From: an uncultured Opitutia bacterium
GTDB taxonomy: Bacteria; Verrucomicrobiota; Verrucomicrobiia; Opitutales; UBA953
Assembly: GCA_903853185.1 (NCBI GenBank)
Contig: CAINSX010000209.1
Span: 1 to 6,753, forward strand
DNA length: 6,753 bases
Direction: 5' to 3'
Numbering within the stretch: position 1 is the first letter of the stretch; each line of letters starts with the position of its first letter. A program made the position numbers and the translations under genes. The notes under the pieces were generated by a model, which saw nothing but the letters and a program-made list of their open reading frames with translations, was not told the DNA's origin and ran no database searches. Below, one piece after another: positions 4,166 through 6,753 of the stretch.

Positions 4166-6753
4166 AGGCGTCCTTGTCGGAGCCAGCCTCCCAGGAGTAG
4201 GTGCGCGGGAGTTCCGCAGCGTCTACGCCCTTACGATCGCCCTTGTGCCACCAGTAGAAGATGGGGCTAGCAATGAAGATCGAGGAGAAGGTTCCAGTGA
4301 GCACGCCGTAGATGAAGACCTCGCCGTAGAGGCGGACGTCGCCGGCGCCGAAGGCCCAAAGGGCCACGGCACAGAGGAAGACCGTCGCGGAGGTCAGGAT
4401 CGTACGTGAAAGCGTGCGGTTGATAGCGAAGTGGATCACATCGCGGAGGTCGCGGCCGGGATTATTTTGCAACTCCTCACGGATTCGGTCGAAGACGACG
4501 ATCGTGTCGTTCACCGAGTAACCAATGATGAGCAGGATCGCCGCGATGAGGGCTGCGTTGAACTGGCCGCCGAAGAAGACGAACAGCGCCACGGTCATCA
4601 GGACGTCGTGCAGGGTAGCCACCATCGCGGCCACGCCGAAGCCCGTCTCGAAGCGCAACGACACGTAGATGCCGATGCCGATGAGGGCGAGGATGACGGA
4701 CCAGATGGCGTTGGAGCGGAGCTCGCCGCTGACGGAACCGCCGATGGCCTCGCGGGAGAGCATCAGCTTCTCGACAGAAACCGTGCGGTCCTTGAGGATC
4801 TCAGGATTCTTGGCTTTGATGGCCCCGACGATAGCCGCGACGTTCGCGAACTCTCCCTTGGACTTGTCCTTGGTGAGTTCGGTCTCGATACGGAGGGTCG
4901 GCTCGCCGCCGCCGACCGGGGTCTGCACGGTGACGGTGGTGTCAGGCAGGCCGATGGACGAAGCCAGCGCGGCAATCTTACCGGTGTCGACCTTGGCGCC
5001 GGGCGCGATAGCCACCAGGGTGGATTCGCCGCCACGGAAGTCCTTACCGAAGGCTTCCTTGCCCTTGTAGGCGAGTTCGGAGATGCCGAGGGCGACGATG
5101 GCCCACGAGATGATGAACGCCACGCGGGCGTACTTCAGGAACGGAATGTCGAGCGTCGGCTTAAAGACCGGCAGGCCGAAGATGCGGGACATGATACCAC
5201 GCGACAGGGCGAGTTCCTGGAGGCCACGGCAGGTCACGAGCGTCGTGAAGAGCGTGGTGAAGATACCGATGATCAGCGTGATACCGAAGCCACGGACGGG
5301 ACCCGTGCCCATGAAGGCGAGGATCAAGGCCACGAGCAAGTGCGTCAGGTTGGCGTCGACGATCGTCCAAGTCGCTCGGTTGTAGCCTTCGCGCAGGGAG
5401 ACGGCGCGATCCTTGCCGGCGCGGGCTTCTTCGCGCACGCGTTCGAGGATCAGGATGTTCGCGTCGACCGCCATGCCGAGCGTGAGCACGAGCGCGGCGA
5501 CACCGGGGAGCGTGATGGTCGCGCCGAAGTAGGCCATGGCACCGAGCATCATCGTGAGATTGAGCACCATGCCAGCGACGGCGATGAAGCCACCCCAGAC
5601 GTAGAACCCGACCATGAAGAAGACGACGAGACCGACGGCGACGAGCGAGGCCGTGACGGACTTACCCTGAGCGTCCTTAGCCAGGGTCGGGCCGACGGAG
5701 GTCACGTCCTGCGTGATCAGCGGGAACTCGAGGGGATTGTTCAGCACGTTGGCGAGGTTGATCACCTCTTCGCGACTGAAGTTGCCGGTGATGGTCGCAC
5801 CGGTGCTGCGAATGGCTTCGCGCACGGTCGGGGCGGACTGGAGCTTACCGTCGAGGACAATGGCGAGCTGGCCGACGGAGCGGGAATTGCCGTCGGCGAT
5901 CTTGGCGGTGAGGTCACCGAATTTCTTGGAGCCTTCGTCGGTGAACTTCATGTCCACGTAGAAGGAGATGCCATCATCGGAGCGGCCAGAGGCGGCCTTG
6001 ATGATCTTGCCGGTGGCGTCCGCGGAATACTTGACGAAGTAGCGGTTCATGCGCACCTCGCCGGTGCGGTTGTCGACGTCGCGGAGCGTGAGCACCTCGT
6101 AGGTCGAGATCGCGGAGGAGGCGCCGAGCATCGGGTCGACGGGCAGCGAACGGAGCGCGTGCTCGCGATCGTTCTCGCCCGGGCGCTCGGTGCGGTGCAC
6201 CTGGCGGAACTCGAGCTTGGCCGGCTTCTTGAGCGCGTCCATGATGTCCGGGTTGTTGGCGGCGTCTTCGCCGGGGAGCTGGACCTCGAGGGAGAGGTCG
6301 CCGACGGGGCGGAGGACCGGCTCGGCGACGCCGAACTGGTTGACGCGCTGTTCCATGACCTGGAGGGCCTGGTTGACCATCTCGGCATGGGAGACGTTGG
6401 ACTTGTCGCCCGCGGACTTCTGGCCGGATTCGGTGCCGGTGGGGTCGACCTTGAGCGTGAAGGACACCCCGCCCTGCAGGTCGAGGCCGAGCTTGAGACG
6501 GCCCTGGGAGGCGACCATCAGCTGCTTGAGCACGATGCCGTTGCGCTTAGCCTGGTCAGGCTCGCGGACGATCTGGGCTTCGGTGAAGAAGAACGGACGG
6601 AAGTCGACCGGGGCGGCGCGACCACGGCCTTCGCCGATGTCACGCAAAGCCTGGAAGTAGGAGACCGACTTCTTGTCGGCCGCGACGGCGGCGTCCTTGT
6701 AATGCTTCACACGCTCGAGGGCTTCGGCGTGGAGCTTGTCGAATTCGGGCTTC
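4164..6753 (-). CDS. secDF: Fused protein translocase subunit SecDF (5' end outside window)
   Basis: SecD and SecF halves in one frame. SecDF uses the proton gradient to pull exported proteins through SecYEG at the inner membrane. The frame is open past the right edge; the GTG at 6710 is only an internal codon. Residues below are counted from it, and 14 more codons are visible upstream, giving 862 in all. SecD half: GLDLQGG (75-81), VNQFGVAEP (123-131), QLPG (144-147), the large P1 periplasmic domain to about 340, then membrane segments near 352-371, 375-395, 402-424, 451-470 and 474-494, with AVDANILILERVREE (414-428). SecF half: first segment about 527-546, KDFRGG (556-561), a periplasmic P4 domain to about 660, segments near 668-686, 691-713, 717-741, 768-789 and 796-820, with GYSVNDTIVVFDRIREE (730-746). 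D416, D735 and R769 match the proton-path residues D340, D637 and R671 of Thermus SecDF by motif. The first SecD membrane helix must lie outside the window. recJ follows after 14 bases. Confidence 0.97.
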   Translation of the reverse strand, partial: KPEFDKLHAEALERVKHYKDAAVAADKKSVSYFQALRDIGEGRGRAAPVDFRPFFFTEAQIVREPDQAKRNGIVLKQLMVASQGRLKLGLDLQGGVSFTLKVDPTGTESGQKSAGDKSNVSHAEMVNQALQVMEQRVNQFGVAEPVLRPVGDLSLEVQLPGEDAANNPDIMDALKKPAKLEFRQVHRTERPGENDREHALRSLPVDPMLGASSAISTYEVLTLRDVDNRTGEVRMNRYFVKYSADATGKIIKAASGRSDDGISFYVDMKFTDEGSKKFGDLTAKIADGNSRSVGQLAIVLDGKLQSAPTVREAIRSTGATITGNFSREEVINLANVLNNPLEFPLITQDVTSVGPTLAKDAQGKSVTASLVAVGLVVFFMVGFYVWGGFIAVAGMVLNLTMMLGAMAYFGATITLPGVAALVLTLGMAVDANILILERVREEARAGKDRAVSLREGYNRATWTIVDANLTHLLVALILAFMGTGPVRGFGITLIIGIFTTLFTTLVTCRGLQELALSRGIMSRIFGLPVFKPTLDIPFLKYARVAFIISWAIVALGISELAYKGKEAFGKDFRGGESTLVAIAPGAKVDTGKIAALASSIGLPDTTVTVQTPVGGGEPTLRIETELTKDKSKGEFANVAAIVGAIKAKNPEILKDRTVSVEKLMLSREAIGGSVSGELRSNAIWSVILALIGIGIYVSLRFETGFGVAAMVATLHDVLMTVALFVFFGGQFNAALIAAILLIIGYSVNDTIVVFDRIREELQNNPGRDLRDVIHFAINRTLSRTILTSATVFLCAVALWAFGAGDVRLYGEVFIYGVLTGTFSSIFIASPIFYWWHKGDRKGVDAAELPRTYSWEAGSDKDA

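Noticed and set aside
2761..4167. A 468-codon open frame on the plus strand opposite recJ, starting with ATG
   Set aside because: It lies wholly antisense to a clear RecJ. Its product is dominated by Asp, Glu, Gly, Ala and Arg with no recognisable domain, as expected from the complement of GC-rich codons.
6708..6710. GTG as the start codon of secDF
   Set aside because: The frame stays open to the right edge, no first membrane helix has yet appeared, and no good ribosome binding site precedes this codon; the true start is outside the window.
1..6753. RNA genes, insertion sequences, CRISPR arrays, attachment sites
   Set aside because: No tRNA-like folds, transposase motifs, inverted terminal repeats or regularly spaced repeats were seen; essentially every base belongs to one of four protein genes.

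Overview
The window suggests a GC-rich bacterium of the phylum Verrucomicrobiota. Two things support this. The left-hand gene looks like a Verru_Chthon cassette protein A, a family I know only from that phylum and close relatives. The right-hand gene is a fused SecDF with a long pre-motif stretch that I recall from verrucomicrobial SecDF. An Opitutae-like member is plausible, but the sequence alone does not settle the class.

The window is almost entirely coding: four genes in two convergent pairs. On the plus strand (1-2436), the C-terminal part of a Verru_Chthon A protein runs in from the left edge. It overlaps by ATGA a 335-residue secreted protein of unknown function. On the minus strand (6753-2437), a fused secDF runs in from the right edge. 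It is followed after 14 bases by a complete recJ. The two pairs meet tail to tail with no bases between their stop codons, which together form TGATCA. No stretch above 20 bases is clearly non-coding. I see no RNA gene, mobile element, CRISPR array or convincing intrinsic terminator. Promoters for both pairs must lie outside the window.

The minus-strand pair is housekeeping: SecDF is the proton-driven accessory motor of Sec export, and RecJ is a single-strand 5'-3' exonuclease of recombination and repair. The plus-strand pair is the less understood half. Verru_Chthon A proteins are encoded with prepilin-like proteins B, C and D. Reading the visible part, I find an order of motifs that resembles the type II secretion minor pseudopilin GspK. 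This raises the possibility that the cassette is a pseudopilus or pilus-tip complex and that the coupled 335-residue protein is a periplasmic or exported accessory. That is an inference that profile searches and structure prediction can test.
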